Part shown: positions 7,683 through 15,848 of the stretch, in pieces | Numbering within the stretch: the first letter of the stretch is position 1 | How the letters are laid out: every line of letters begins with the position of its first letter | Assembly: GCA_963601185.1 (NCBI GenBank) | Contig: CAVCEE010000001.1 | Coordinates: 294,008 to 358,007 of the forward strand | Reading direction: 5' to 3' | DNA from: Limisoma sp963601185 | GTDB taxonomy: Bacteria > Bacteroidota > Bacteroidia > Bacteroidales > Muribaculaceae | Length of the DNA: 64,000 nucleotides | Made by a program: the position numbers and the translations under genes | The notes under the pieces: generated by a model | Told to the model about the DNA's origin: nothing | Database searches by the model: none | Seen by the model: only the letters and a program-made list of their open reading frames with translations

Positions 7683-9058
7683 AGTCGTTTTGCGGCACTC
7701 TCGCGTGCCTTGTCAATAATCAGTGATATGTGCGCCATCTGCCGTGGTATGGCAATGCCCTGCGGACAGCGCGGCACGCACTTGCCGCAGCCGATGCAGA
7801 AGAACGCGGACTGCCGTAGGTCGAGCGCACCCATACGGCGGCTGAACTCCTTGGCACGGACGGCAAAGCCGTCGGTCGATGTGTCGCCATAGGCGTTGGG
7901 GAGCATATCGTCGTCGATGAGGGCATTGTGAATCATAAAATTTTCGGGGATGTTGATGCCGTAGGGGCAGGGCAGACACTGCTTGCAGTCCACGCAGTGG
8001 ATGTGCTGGTTTGCCAGATAGGACTGCAATGCCTGTTGCCACACTTTCGCCTCCTGCTCGCTGAAGCCTGTGCCGAGCGACATTGCTGTGATGTCCTCGC
8101 CGAGCATCTGCTCGTCGGCAGGACTGTCGATGACGGCAGCCACGCCGTCCAGTCCTGCTGCGGCGCGGAGAGCCCAACCGGCGATAGAGCGGTCGGGGTA
8201 GGCTCCGTAGAGCACGTCGGTGGCATCGCCGTTGAGTGTGCGGAGCAAGCCGTCCTTGGAGGGATTGGTCAGAAACACGCCCTTGCCGGTGTCGCTCGCT
8301 TCAAAGATGGCACTGCTCTGCGCTCCGTTCATGCGGATGTCGTCGAGAGCATTGTAGGGAAGCCGGAAGAAGTCGAAACTGTCCGACTCGAGCAGGTCGG
8401 AGAGGAAATCCCCTTCGCCGATATAGTCGACACCGAGATGGCGGATTTTGCCTTCGGCTTTCATCTGCAACAAGTAGCGGAGTACGCCGCCTTGGAGATA
8501 GACTTCGGAGTATTTCTCCTCGTTGCCGATGGTTTGCAGACTGTAGTAGTCGATGTGGTCGGTGCGGAGCAGACGCAATTGCGACTCAAAGACGGTGCGC
8601 GCCTCGTCGGCACTACCGATGCTCCAGGTGGGCATCGACGTGGACAGTCTGTAACTGCTGCGGTCGCGTGCCGACAACGCCTCACCGAGCATCCGTTCGC
8701 CGTCGCCGTCGCAGTATGCCCACGCCGTGTCAAACAGCCTAACGCCAGCATCGGCGGCTTTCTGCACCATCTTGATGCAGTCGGCAGCCATCTTTCCGCC
8801 GGTCTTGGGCATCGACATCGTGGATATGGCAAGTGGCGGCATACTGTCGGCAAGTGCTTCGATTTCGCGGCTGTCGAGATGAGGCAACGCCTTGGGTGCG
8901 ACTACATTGCCCGTTAGTCTGCGTGTGGCGTCATCCTTGCTCCGACAACCAACGACACTGCCGGCAGCCACCGTGGCAACCGCCACAGCGCTACGGCGCA
9001 GCCATTCGCGTCGCGACATTATGTTATTGTGCTCGTCCATCCCGTCAAAGTTAAGCAT
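7670..9058 (-). CDS. Tat-exported aldo/keto-reductase-like protein with two C-terminal Fe-S motifs
   Basis: A 462-residue protein. The N-terminus has a twin-arginine signal (SRREWLRRSAV) ending in a possible lipobox (SVVGC). An aldo/keto reductase barrel spans about 75-350, and two cysteine motifs near the C-terminus (CVDCKQCLPCPYG, CIGCGKCVPRCPQ) should bind 4Fe-4S clusters. Of the usual catalytic tetrad Asp and Tyr are kept (D110, Y115), but Lys is Ser (S141, in LSTSMPTW) and His is Gln (Q175, in YYSLQTIG). Ordinary carbonyl reduction is therefore doubtful. The start at MLNFDGMDEHNN is chosen; the ATG six codons later is equally possible. Its overlap with the ferredoxin gene suggests a shared redox role. 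Confidence 0.83.
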   Translation of the reverse strand: MLNFDGMDEHNNIMSRREWLRRSAVAVATVAAGSVVGCRSKDDATRRLTGNVVAPKALPHLDSREIEALADSMPPLAISTMSMPKTGGKMAADCIKMVQKAADAGVRLFDTAWAYCDGDGERMLGEALSARDRSSYRLSTSMPTWSIGSADEARTVFESQLRLLRTDHIDYYSLQTIGNEEKYSEVYLQGGVLRYLLQMKAEGKIRHLGVDYIGEGDFLSDLLESDSFDFFRLPYNALDDIRMNGAQSSAIFEASDTGKGVFLTNPSKDGLLRTLNGDATDVLYGAYPDRSIAGWALRAAAGLDGVAAVIDSPADEQMLGEDITAMSLGTGFSEQEAKVWQQALQSYLANQHIHCVDCKQCLPCPYGINIPENFMIHNALIDDDMLPNAYGDTSTDGFAVRAKEFSRRMGALDLRQSAFFCIGCGKCVPRCPQGIAIPRQMAHISLIIDKARESAAKRLCDK

Positions 9059-9105
9059 TATCCGTGAGTTCGCCAACCGGCAGTGCCGATTTCTCGGCGA
9101 CGGCG

Positions 9106-9579
9106 CTACAGGTGCATCTCCATGTGCTTGGCTATGGATGTCGGTATGCGGAGATAGCCCGATGCCCATTCGCCGCTCCATTCCGACTCGTAGCGGAGGT
9201 GGTAGCGTCCGGGGCGGAGCGTGTCCATACAGGAGAATTTAACAGTGCAGGTCTGCGGACTGATTGCCGCAAGGCGGTCAACCACACGTTTCTCCACAAT
9301 CTTGATGTCGTGGTCGATAATCGTGACGGCACAGTTAATCTGGCAGTCGGTGGAGTCGACAGCCACGCCGTGGCGCACCCACTCGAGGCGGCCGTCGGCA
9401 TCGGTGGTGATTTCAAGGTCGTTGCTGCCGTCGTTGCTGCCGATTACGCCGCGCGCAAAGAAGGAGAGAGCCTCGCCCTTGTCGTTGGGACGCATCATCA
9501 GCACAATGAGAGCCACCGCCACCACAAGGGCGATGACGTAAAACTCCAGCGAACCGATGAATGCAGCCAATACCATCAT
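9106..9579 (-). CDS. Hypothetical protein with one N-terminal membrane segment
   Basis: A 157-residue protein starting MMVLAAFIGSLEFYVIALVV. One transmembrane helix lies at about 4-27, followed by a soluble beta-rich domain containing paired cysteines (DCQINC, TCTVKFSC). I do not recognise the family. An alternative ATG 13 codons upstream exists but adds a polar leader before the membrane helix, so the inner start is preferred. It lies 47 nt upstream of the Tat-exported redox pair in the same orientation, so it may be the first gene of that unit and help anchor it in the membrane. That role is inference from position only. Confidence 0.65.
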   Translation of the reverse strand: MMVLAAFIGSLEFYVIALVVAVALIVLMMRPNDKGEALSFFARGVIGSNDGSNDLEITTDADGRLEWVRHGVAVDSTDCQINCAVTIIDHDIKIVEKRVVDRLAAISPQTCTVKFSCMDTLRPGRYHLRYESEWSGEWASGYLRIPTSIAKHMEMHL

Positions 9580-9700
9580 ATTTTTTTGTAAAGATAGCGT
9601 TTCCCGTTGGATTGGCAATCGGAAGACCGCAGGGAACGCACAATCTTTGGGATAAATTCTGCGAAATGTTAAATAAATAGTATGAGACGACTTTTTATTA

Positions 9701-9728
9701 TGAATGTTTCTTTTTCACGAAACATTCA
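9701..9728. promoter_or_regulatory. Perfect inverted repeat, likely toxin-antitoxin operator
   Basis: Two 10-nt arms (TGAATGTTTC and GAAACATTCA) are perfectly complementary, with an 8-nt spacer. The palindrome ends 2 nt before the TATCTTTG promoter box of the downstream HigBA-like pair, so it covers the -33 region. This is where an autoregulating HTH antitoxin would bind. No T-run follows, which argues against a terminator. Confidence 0.72.
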
Positions 9729-9730
9729 AG

Positions 9731-9738
9731 TATCTTTG
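9731..9738 (+). promoter_or_regulatory. TAnnTTTG promoter box for the toxin-antitoxin operon
   Basis: TATCTTTG, 18 nt before the toxin ATG. Its position inside the longer in-frame extension supports the downstream start codon for the toxin. Confidence 0.65.
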
Positions 9739-9756
9739 TTCACCAAAGAGAATAAT

Positions 9757-10095
9757 ATGGCACAAAGTATCTTCCGGCTTGTCTTGACTGACGAGGCACA
9801 GGACTTCATTGAGAGTTTACCCGAAGCGGTATCTTACAAGATATACTACAACATCAAACGTGTTGCAGGTGGAGAACGCAACAAAGAACTTTTCAAGAAG
9901 TTGGAAAATTCGGAGATATGGGAATTCCGCACATTGTACAATAAGACTGCTTACCGACTTTTCGCTTTTTGGGATAAGGACAAAGAAACGTTGGTGATTG
10001 CCACCCACGGAATAATCAAGAAAACCCAAAAGACACCAAGCAAGGAAATCGCGAAAGCAGAAGCAATCAGAAAAGAATATTTCAAAAACAAGTAA
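9757..10095 (+). CDS. HigB/RelE-type toxin (Gp49-like family)
   Basis: A 112-residue basic protein (MAQSIFRLVLTDEAQDFIES). The central EIWEFRTLYNKTAYRLFAFW followed by LVIATHGIIKKTQKTP is the pattern of the phage-derived Gp49-like branch of the RelE/ParE superfamily. HigB members cleave ribosome-bound mRNA. The antitoxin follows 2 nt after the stop, in the toxin-first order characteristic of HigBA. In-frame ATGs lie further upstream, but they would place the promoter box and operator inside the coding sequence. mRNA-cleaving activity is inferred from the family and is not proven by sequence. Confidence 0.85.
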   Translation: MAQSIFRLVLTDEAQDFIESLPEAVSYKIYYNIKRVAGGERNKELFKKLENSEIWEFRTLYNKTAYRLFAFWDKDKETLVIATHGIIKKTQKTPSKEIAKAEAIRKEYFKNK

Positions 10096-10097
10096 TT

Positions 10098-10427
10098 ATG
10101 GCACAGATGAATCTTACTCCGTTGGATGATGTCCTTGACAAACATTTCGGCAAAGTCGGCACTCCAAAACGTAACGCTTTTGAGAGCGACGTGGATGAAG
10201 CGTTGCATGCTTATCGGCTGGGAGAAGCTATCAGAAAGGCTCGCATAGAACAGAACCTTACCCAGGAGCAGTTGGGTGAGCGTATAGGTGTGAAAAGAGC
10301 GCAGATTTCTCGCTTGGAGAGAGGCTATAGCATCACAATCCCGACTATGCGTAGGGTGTTTAAGGCTCTTGGCGTTGTGACAGCAACCATTGATTTGGGA
10401 ATTGCAGGAAAAGTGGCATTGTGGTGA
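10098..10427 (+). CDS. HigA-type XRE antitoxin
   Basis: A 109-residue protein with a helix-turn-helix at about 45-100 (EQNLTQEQLGERIGVKRAQ, then ISRLERG). The N-terminal 40 residues would be the toxin-binding part. By analogy with HigA it should neutralise the upstream toxin and repress the operon by binding the palindrome upstream of the promoter. It is separated from the toxin by 2 nt. A second promoter for the next gene starts immediately after its stop codon. Confidence 0.88.
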   Translation: MAQMNLTPLDDVLDKHFGKVGTPKRNAFESDVDEALHAYRLGEAIRKARIEQNLTQEQLGERIGVKRAQISRLERGYSITIPTMRRVFKALGVVTATIDLGIAGKVALW

Positions 10428-10433
10428 AAAAAA

Positions 10434-10465
10434 TTGCAATATTGCCGAATTATGGGTTAAATTTG
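10434..10465 (+). promoter_or_regulatory. Promoter of the beta-helix protein gene
   Basis: TTG at 10434-10436 and TAAATTTG at 10458-10465, separated by 21 nt, fit the Bacteroidota promoter form. The start codon lies 23 nt further on. Confidence 0.6.
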
Positions 10466-10488
10466 CAGTTGACAAAAATATTAAGCTT

Positions 10489-11955
10489 ATGAAAAAATCT
10501 ACGATTTTCCTGTTGTGTGCATTGACGGCAGTGTCCGCCTTTGCAGACGACTATGCAACCGACGGCTCGGGTAAGTCCTATACCCTTGAGTCGCTGTCGG
10601 CAATCAGTGGCAGTGGTGTGACCAAGAATGGCAAGGTCTACACGATGGCAAACAGTGTGACAATCGCCGCCGGCGATAAGTTCGCCATCGAAAGTGGCGC
10701 GACAATCAAGATGGGCGACGCAGTGGAGTTGCGCATCAGCGGCGAGGCAAATATGGTTGTCGACGAAAACAGCCGTGTGCTTGTGACTCGCAATGCCGAC
10801 ACCGACGAGCCAAAGGGCATCGTGCTTGCTGGCGACAGCGAGCAGCCAGCGTCGTTCAACAACTACGACTTTGAGTATGCCGGCTTGCGCAACCTTTCGG
10901 CTGCCGGATTTAACGTGACCGGCTGTACGTTCCGCTACAACAACGGCAAGCAGACTTCGGTAGGAGCGCTCGGACTCGGCGTGGACGGTGCATGCTTCAC
11001 AGTCACCGACTGTACGTTTGAATACAACACCGTGCCGGCCATCGGCGGCGCAGCCAATGCGGCAAACGGTGTGGCAATCTACAACAGTGTGTTTACCGAC
11101 AACAACACTGCCAACACCAACAAGCCTCAGATTAACCTTACCGTGGGCAACGACAACTACATCGTGATTGAGAACTGCACGATTATTGGAGCGCAGCGCA
11201 CAATGGTGGGCGGTATAGTCATCGCAAATATGATTGGCTTTGAAGGCGACAACACCGTGTATATGGAAGGCAACGAAATCCGCGACAACCGCTATGGCGT
11301 TGCTTTCTACGGCGGCTTGAACGCTACGATGATTGAGAACAAGATCATCGACAACAAGTATGATGCCAGTGCAATGACTGGTGGTGCCGGTATCTCTATC
11401 TACGACTATGCCGGCAAGCCTAACGTTATGGCTGGACACAACACTATCAGCGGCAACCTGTGGGGCGTGTGTGTGATTGGCGGAGAGAACATCAACTTCG
11501 GCAATGTATCAGTTGACAAGACTTCCGATGACTACAACGAGGGTCACAACGTATTCTCCGACAACGGCAACGGCGGCGCACTCTATGACCTCTACAACAA
11601 CTCTGCCCTCACGGTCTATGCCCAGGGCAACAAGTGGGGTGTTGACGAGCAGACTGCCGAGAAGATTGAGACTGTAGTCTACCACAAGGCTGACAACGCA
11701 TCGCTCGGTGAGGTGATCTACACTCCGGCATGGGATGGCGAAGGCGCTGTGGCACGCATCGACAGCGACGTGAAGGCACGCTATGCCAACGGCAAGGTGA
11801 TTGCCGACGGCGCATCGATTGAGGTTTACAGCGCAAGCGGCAAACTCGTAGCGAAGGCAACTGGCGTGGCGGACCTCGCAGCATTTGCCAAGGGTGTGTA
11901 TGTAGTGAAAGTATCAACTACCAACGGTGCAACAACATTGAAGTGCATCCGATAG
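10489..11955 (+). CDS. Secreted right-handed beta-helix protein with sorting-type C-terminal domain
   Basis: A 488-residue protein with a signal peptide (MKKSTIFLLCALTAVSAFA). The body at about 70-405 is made of short beta-helix turns rich in Asn/Gly/Asp (for example FTVTDCTFEYNTVPAIGG, YIVIENCTIIGAQRTM, and ENKIIDNKY). This is the pectate-lyase-like parallel beta-helix fold seen in polysaccharide-binding or -degrading proteins. The last 70 residues (KVIADGASIEVYSASGKLV to TTLKCIR) resemble T9SS type A sorting domains. No catalytic residues can be assigned, so it may bind a glycan or act as an adhesin. In-frame sequence upstream lacks a signal peptide and overlaps the antitoxin gene, so this ATG is chosen. 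Confidence 0.8.
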   Translation: MKKSTIFLLCALTAVSAFADDYATDGSGKSYTLESLSAISGSGVTKNGKVYTMANSVTIAAGDKFAIESGATIKMGDAVELRISGEANMVVDENSRVLVTRNADTDEPKGIVLAGDSEQPASFNNYDFEYAGLRNLSAAGFNVTGCTFRYNNGKQTSVGALGLGVDGACFTVTDCTFEYNTVPAIGGAANAANGVAIYNSVFTDNNTANTNKPQINLTVGNDNYIVIENCTIIGAQRTMVGGIVIANMIGFEGDNTVYMEGNEIRDNRYGVAFYGGLNATMIENKIIDNKYDASAMTGGAGISIYDYAGKPNVMAGHNTISGNLWGVCVIGGENINFGNVSVDKTSDDYNEGHNVFSDNGNGGALYDLYNNSALTVYAQGNKWGVDEQTAEKIETVVYHKADNASLGEVIYTPAWDGEGAVARIDSDVKARYANGKVIADGASIEVYSASGKLVAKATGVADLAAFAKGVYVVKVSTTNGATTLKCIR

Positions 11956-11984
11956 CCGTAGGACGATAACGATAACAAAAAAAT

Positions 11985-12015
11985 GGGTCGAGCATTGCGC
12001 TCGACCCGTTTTTTT
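11985..12015. terminator. Bidirectional intrinsic terminator
   Basis: A perfect 9-bp stem GGGTCGAGC/GCTCGACCC with a 5-nt loop, followed by T-rich sequence and preceded by an A-run. It lies between the convergent beta-helix gene and ychF and can serve both. Confidence 0.85.
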
Positions 12016-12034
12016 GTCTTGTTTCGCAGTGGGC

Positions 12035-13138
<1,104 letters not shown>

Positions 13139-13168
13139 ATTATAATTTTGTTTTTGTCAGAATTTCTG

Positions 13169-13176
13169 CAAAGTTA
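13169..13176 (-). promoter_or_regulatory. TAnnTTTG promoter box for ychF
   Basis: Reads TAACTTTG leftward, 30 nt before the ychF start codon. Confidence 0.6.
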
Positions 13177-13216
13177 CGAAAAATCGGGAGCATAACATTT
13201 ATGCTTGCGCAAAATA

Positions 13217-14059
13217 CTACAGTTTCCTGCGCGGAAAGGCGTCGATGAAACTGCCGGGAGTGATGTTGGTGATGGAGGTGTGACGGCTCTCGGCGTAGTC
13301 GCGGATTGTGTGGTAGGAGCGGAAAGCGATGTAGAAACTGTACACAATCTGGTGCAGTGGATAGTTCATATACTCAGTGCTTACGCGCGACTTCTCGCCG
13401 TCGGAATCCTTGTAGAAATGCGGCTGTATCGACACCACATGGTTGTCGTCGTCCACGCTGATGGTCTTCATCCACGAGTGGTCGGCGCCAGCCACATATA
13501 TCTGCCTGAAGCCTTTTGCTACGGCAAGCATGAGCGACGGGATAAGCACGTTGCGCGGACGCGGCATGCCGAGGTTCATCCGGTAGAGCAGATGGCTCAC
13601 GCAACGGCTACCCTCCACCGGGGTGAGGTTATAGCGCTCCACGGTGATGGTTGCCTTACCTGTAACTTCGGCTGGCAACTTGGCCTTGACCGGCACCAGC
13701 AGCGTCAACTGCCAGTCGGCACCTGCGATGTTCTGCCACAGCAATGCCACAGCCGGATTGCCGTTGGGGTTGAAGAAATGCGGGTCGGCAAGCACATAGT
13801 ATTCAGGCTTCAACTGATTGAACACCGGCGTGTTGGCGGCAAAGTTTACCGCCAATAGTTTTCTGTTGGTCAAAAAGTCCGAGTGGTCGGCAATGGTCTG
13901 ATTGAGCGATGGTCCGTTACCCAGCACCACCAGTTCGTCGCCCTCCGCCGCTGAGCGCGAAACGGTTGCCCTGCGCGATTTTATCAACACCTTGGCAATG
14001 CTTGCCAGCGACTGTCCGACTGCCCCGGCGGCAGTCGCCAAAGATTCGAGTTTACCCAT
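13217..14059 (-). CDS. DUF115/MptE-like protein
   Basis: A 280-residue protein. The core ELVVLGNGPSLNQTIADH, then LLAVNFAANTPVFNQLKPEY and YVLADPHF match the Rossmann-like pattern of DUF115 (MAF_flag10, 6-hydroxymethylpterin diphosphokinase MptE-like) proteins. Relatives occur in surface-glycan and flagellar glycosylation clusters. A later segment, IYVAGADHSWMKTISVDDDN, probably contributes to the active site. No signal peptide is evident. It is followed by ychF on the same strand, but ychF has its own promoter. The substrate is unknown; a role in surface sugar decoration is inference. Confidence 0.65.
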   Translation of the reverse strand: MGKLESLATAAGAVGQSLASIAKVLIKSRRATVSRSAAEGDELVVLGNGPSLNQTIADHSDFLTNRKLLAVNFAANTPVFNQLKPEYYVLADPHFFNPNGNPAVALLWQNIAGADWQLTLLVPVKAKLPAEVTGKATITVERYNLTPVEGSRCVSHLLYRMNLGMPRPRNVLIPSLMLAVAKGFRQIYVAGADHSWMKTISVDDDNHVVSIQPHFYKDSDGEKSRVSTEYMNYPLHQIVYSFYIAFRSYHTIRDYAESRHTSITNITPGSFIDAFPRRKL

Positions 14060-14137
14060 GTAAGCGTTTGATTAATAAAGAAGCGTGTGGCTGAAAGAGT
14101 CACACGCTTGTTGTCTTTTCGGTAATAATAAGATATC

Positions 14138-14410
14138 TTATTTTACTTTTGCTGCCAATTCAGCACCTGCTTTGAACTTAACAACTTTCTTTGCAGGGAT
14201 GGTGATTTTTTCTTTTGTAGCAGGGTTGATACCAGTTCTTTCACCTTTTTCTACAACAGCGAATGTTCCGAAACCGATGAGAGCAACTTTGTCGTCCTTA
14301 GCCACTGCTTCAGCGATAGCGTCGAGAGTTGCATCGAGTGCGCTTTTTGCTTGTGCTTTTGTCAATTCTGCTTTTTCAGCAATTGCATTGATTAATTCTG
14401 CCTTATTCAT
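14138..14410 (-). CDS. hup: HU-family DNA-binding protein
   Basis: A 90-residue histone-like protein, the full HU length. It begins MNKAELINAIAEKAELTKAQ, has the dimer core (VALIGFGTFAVVEKGERTGIN), and the DNA-binding arm with NPATKEKITIPAKKVVKFKAG. It bends and compacts DNA as a dimer. Codon choice is more A+T-rich than in neighbouring genes, as expected for a highly expressed gene. A TACATTTG promoter box lies 31 nt upstream. Confidence 0.95.
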   Translation of the reverse strand: MNKAELINAIAEKAELTKAQAKSALDATLDAIAEAVAKDDKVALIGFGTFAVVEKGERTGINPATKEKITIPAKKVVKFKAGAELAAKVK

Positions 14411-14441
14411 AATAATTTATTTAGGTTTATAGATTTAATGA

Positions 14442-14449
14442 CAAATGTA
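14442..14449 (-). promoter_or_regulatory. TAnnTTTG promoter box for hup
   Basis: Reads TACATTTG leftward, 31 nt before the HU start codon. Confidence 0.6.
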
Positions 14450-14613
14450 TGCTTTTCTGATTAATAAAACAACTAAACACAAAGAAAAATTAAAAAAAAA
14501 GATATTTTGTTTAAATAATTTGTTAATCGCATCAACATCCGCTCCAGTTCGGGGGTAGAAGCACTCGTTTTCATTCTGTTGGCAGCGGATGCCGATAAAA
14601 AAATCGCCTAAAA

Positions 14614-14645
14614 TTTGCACGGAATCAAAAATCGTACTATCTTTG
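14614..14645 (+). promoter_or_regulatory. Promoter of tRNA-Gln
   Basis: TTTG at 14614-14617, a 20-nt spacer, and TATCTTTG at 14638-14645: a full match to the Bacteroidota promoter, 37 nt before the mature tRNA 5' end. Confidence 0.75.
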
Positions 14646-14682
14646 CAACGCTTTTGGGACGATGAGTCTCTTAGGTTAGGAT

Positions 14683-14753
14683 TGTCTTATGGTGTAATGG
14701 TAGCACTGCAGTTTTTGGTTCTGCCTGTCCTGGTTCGAATCCGGGTAAGACAA
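14683..14753 (+). tRNA. tRNA-Gln (UUG)
   Basis: A 71-nt cloverleaf. The acceptor arms TGTCTTA/TAAGACA are fully paired with discriminator A. The D arm is GTG...CAC, the anticodon stem is GCAG/CTGC with a T-T mismatch closing the loop, the anticodon is TTG, and the T arm is CCTGG-TTCGAAT-CCGGG. CCA is not encoded. It reads CAA glutamine codons. A strong terminator hairpin follows 4 nt later. Confidence 0.93.
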
Positions 14754-14756
14754 CAC

Positions 14757-14793
14757 AAAAGAGGAGCGATTCAATCGAATCGCTCCTCTTTTT
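14757..14793 (+). terminator. Intrinsic terminator of tRNA-Gln
   Basis: A perfect 12-bp stem (AGAGGAGCGATT/AATCGCTCCTCT) with a 6-nt loop, followed by a T-run. Confidence 0.88.
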
Positions 14794-14863
14794 GTATGTA
14801 TCTCCGGCTGCACAGACCTGCGACAGCCTGCGCGGAGAAGGTCTATGCTGAGATAGCCAGTAA

Positions 14864-14983
14864 GAGCGCGCCGTAGGTGCGTCGTGTTGATAACCCCAGG
14901 CTTCAGCCTGGGGTAGGCTGATACCCAGTGATTTGCACCCCGTAGTGGGTGCCACCAGCATCATTCGATGCTCTGACGGTGAG
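14864..14983 (-). repeat. Composite palindromic intergenic repeat, copy 1
   Basis: About 120 nt, in reverse orientation to copies 2 and 3. It contains, in order on the minus strand, CCGTCAGAGCATC, a GCACCC...GGGTGC palindrome, CCCCAGGCTGAAGCCTGGGG, and GCACCTACGGCGCGCTC. The same order occurs near 23.1 and 56.5 kb. It lies between the tRNA-Gln and yebC terminators. The palindrome bases differ between copies while pairing is largely kept. Confidence 0.85.
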
Positions 14984-15009
14984 GGCGGCGCCACTTACAG
15001 GGCGCAAAA

Positions 15010-15039
15010 AAGGTCGGGACTCTCACGAGTTCCGACCTT
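15010..15039 (-). terminator. Intrinsic terminator of yebC
   Basis: A 13-bp stem (AAGGTCGGGACTC/GAGTTCCGACCTT, one G-T pair) with a 4-nt loop. A T-run follows on the minus strand. Confidence 0.82.
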
Positions 15040-15066
15040 AAATATACTTATAAACACTGTGAATTT

Positions 15067-15801
15067 TTATTCTTCGTCTTCTGTTTCGTCTTCCTTCATA
15101 TTGTGGAACACGTTCTGCACGTCGTCGTCGTCCTCAAACTTTTCGAGGAGTTTCTCGATCTGTTCGCGCTGTTCTGGAGTCACTTCCTTGTAGTCGTTAG
15201 GAATGCGCTCAAACTCTGCGCTCTGGATTTCGAAGCCGTTGTCCTCTAGGTATTTCTGGATGTTGGCAAATGCGTCGAATGCGCCGTAGATGGCGATGTC
15301 TTCGCCTTCGTTTTCCACCTCGTCAACGCCGAAGTCGATAAGTTCGAGTTCGAGTTCCTCAAGGTCTACGCCCTCTTTCGGAGCAACCTTGAACACGCAT
15401 TTATGGTCGAAAAGGAAAGAAAGGCTGCCCGATGTGCCGAGCGAACCGCCGAACTTGTTGAAATAGCTGCGCACGTTGGCAACGGTACGCGTGTTGTTGT
15501 CGGTTGCAGTCTCCACTACGATGGCGATACCGTAAGGGCCGTATCCTTCGTATACGATTTCCTTGTAGTCGCTTGCATCCTTGTCTGTGGCTTTCTTGAT
15601 GGCACGTTCAACGGTGTCCTTAGGCATGTTGGCTGCTTTTGCGTTCTGCAAGAGTACACGCAAGCGGGAGTTTCCGGCAGGGTCAGGGCCTGCGGCCTTG
15701 ACGCAGATGGTGATTTCCTTACCGATTTTAGTGAACGTACGCGACATGTTGCCCCAACGTTTAAGTTTTCTCGCTTTGCGATATTCAAAAGCTCTTCCCA
15801 T
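15067..15801 (-). CDS. yebC: YebC/PmpR-family (TACO1) protein
   Basis: A 244-residue protein. The N-terminus MGRAFEYRKARKLKRWGNMS and the core AGPDPAGNSRLRVLLQNAKA, NMPKDTVERAIKKA and YEGYGPYGIAIVVETATDN define the YebC/TACO1 family. Members act as transcriptional regulators or as translation factors that relieve ribosome stalling at polyproline. The acidic C-terminal tail (DDDDVQNVFHNM to EDETEDEE) is common in this lineage. It lies 47 nt downstream of pheT in the same orientation and has its own terminator. Confidence 0.95.
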   Translation of the reverse strand: MGRAFEYRKARKLKRWGNMSRTFTKIGKEITICVKAAGPDPAGNSRLRVLLQNAKAANMPKDTVERAIKKATDKDASDYKEIVYEGYGPYGIAIVVETATDNNTRTVANVRSYFNKFGGSLGTSGSLSFLFDHKCVFKVAPKEGVDLEELELELIDFGVDEVENEGEDIAIYGAFDAFANIQKYLEDNGFEIQSAEFERIPNDYKEVTPEQREQIEKLLEKFEDDDDVQNVFHNMKEDETEDEE

Positions 15802-15848
15802 GTTGATGATTTACTTTTTGTTATGTTATTGTTTTGTTGTTTTCTGTT

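Noticed and set aside
9682..9756. Longer N-terminus for the HigB-like toxin
   Set aside because: It would place the operator palindrome and promoter box inside the coding sequence and adds no family-like residues.
10430..10450. Extra copy of the DUF4143-associated palindrome (TTGCAATATTGCC)
   Set aside because: It shares only the inner core, lacks the outer arms, and lies in an A+T-rich promoter; probably coincidence.
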